Source: an uncultured Ruminococcus sp. (GTDB taxonomy: Bacteria; Bacillota; Clostridia; Oscillospirales; Ruminococcaceae). From it: a DNA stretch of 5,854 nucleotides. The notes below the pieces were generated by a model that searched no databases, was not told the DNA's origin, and worked only from the letters and a program-made list of their open reading frames with translations. Below are positions 5,283 to 5,854 of this stretch, piece after piece. The DNA lies in NCBI GenBank assembly GCA_947175005.1, contig CAMWLD010000152.1:1-5854 (forward strand). The letters are read 5' to 3'. A program made the translations under genes and the position numbers. Position 1 is the first letter of the stretch. Every line of letters starts with the position of its first letter.

Positions 5283-5854
5283 ATGGCCAAATTTGAAGCC
5301 GGTATGGAATCCATGGTCGATATGTACATATTCGAGACGACCTCGCTTATTGAGCAGCTCGATCAGATCCTTATGAAAACCGAAAACGACAACAGCTTTG
5401 GAGAGGAAGAAATAAACGAGATCTTCCGTATAATGCACACTATCAAAGGCTCATCGGCTATGATGGGACTGGAGAATATGTCCCACCTTGCCCACGCTAT
5501 CGAGGACATGTTCTTTATCATAAGAGAGGACAATCCCGTAATATCGGATATGCGCACTTTGTATGACATTGTGTTTACCGCCTCGGATCTGCTGAAGGCG
5601 GAGATCGAGATACTCCAGGACGAGGACAGCGAGCCTACGGACTTCAGCGCTCATATGCAGAAAATAAAGAGCTATGCGGAATTCCTTAAAAACGGCGGAG
5701 GCGACGCTTCTGCTGCGACAGCCGCGGCGGCTGCTCCTGCTGCCTCTGCTCCCGCTCCTGCCGCCGCTGCTCCTGCTGCGGGCGGAGATGAAATGGTGAC
5801 GGTAAGAGTCTGCGGCGACGAGAGCCTTACCAAGGTAAAGGTCACCTTTGAAGA
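5283..5854 (+). CDS. cheA: Chemotaxis histidine kinase CheA, N-terminal 190 residues (3' end off the window)
   Basis: CheA receives signals from chemoreceptors through CheW at the inner face of the membrane, phosphorylates itself on a histidine and passes the phosphate to CheY and CheB. The visible part begins MAKFEAGMESMVDMYIFE. Residues 1 to about 135 are the histidine phosphotransfer (P1) domain, with the phosphorylation motif MHTIKGSSAMMG at 51-62 and the acceptor histidine at position 52. A low-complexity Ala/Pro linker covers about 141-166. The segment from 171 (VTVRVCGDESLTKVKVTFEE-like) looks like the start of the CheY-binding P2 domain. The dimerisation, ATPase and CheW-binding domains lie outside, as CheA is usually 600-750 residues. 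AAAGGA (5266-5271) lies 11 bases before the ATG, a little far but adequate. The gene is divergent from the four minus-strand genes and is probably first in its operon, since a sigma-A-type promoter and a long leader precede it. Identification is very secure. Confidence 0.96.
   Translation, partial: MAKFEAGMESMVDMYIFETTSLIEQLDQILMKTENDNSFGEEEINEIFRIMHTIKGSSAMMGLENMSHLAHAIEDMFFIIREDNPVISDMRTLYDIVFTASDLLKAEIEILQDEDSEPTDFSAHMQKIKSYAEFLKNGGGDASAATAAAAAPAASAPAPAAAAPAAGGDEMVTVRVCGDESLTKVKVTFE

Noticed and set aside
5160..5654. Minus-strand open frames opposite the cheA leader and 5' end
   Set aside because: They are antisense to the phosphotransfer domain of cheA, which is certain from its MHTIKG motif.

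Overview
The window looks like a chromosomal stretch from a motile, low-to-medium-GC Firmicute, most likely a Ruminococcus-like member of the Oscillospiraceae. This rests on the gene content, strong AGGAGG-type ribosome binding sites, the codon style and the protein families. The genus is an inference and cannot be proven from this sequence.

Layout. Positions 1-4523 hold four genes, all on the minus strand. In transcription order they are an unrecognised 261-residue protein (4523-3738), a 695-residue FliK/YlqG-like protein (3588-1501), a 95-residue stand-alone homologue of the FlhB cytoplasmic domain (1384-1097), and arginyl-tRNA synthetase argS (988 to beyond the left edge). Positions 4524-5282 are a 759-base gap with no convincing gene; it holds a divergent promoter region and many short inverted repeats. 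From 5283 the plus strand carries the 5' part of cheA, the chemotaxis histidine kinase, which runs off the right edge.

How it fits together. The FliK-like and mini-FlhB genes form a pair known from other Firmicutes (ylqG-ylqH in Bacillus). They resemble the ruler and substrate-switch partners of flagellar type III export. CheA is the central kinase of chemotaxis signalling. A sigma-28-like promoter candidate lies just upstream of the unknown gene, which would place that gene in the motility regulon. A good sigma-A-type promoter lies about 260 bases upstream of cheA and implies a long, foldable 5' leader.

The most unusual structure is a set of 7-base tandem repeats (TCTTGCC-type on the minus strand). 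They abut the ribosome binding sites of argS and the FliK-like gene, and a shorter copy lies near the start of the mini-FlhB gene. Two of them extend into larger imperfect palindromes of about 80-90 bases that look like two copies of one dispersed element. I see no tRNA, rRNA, CRISPR array, transposase or complete insertion sequence.
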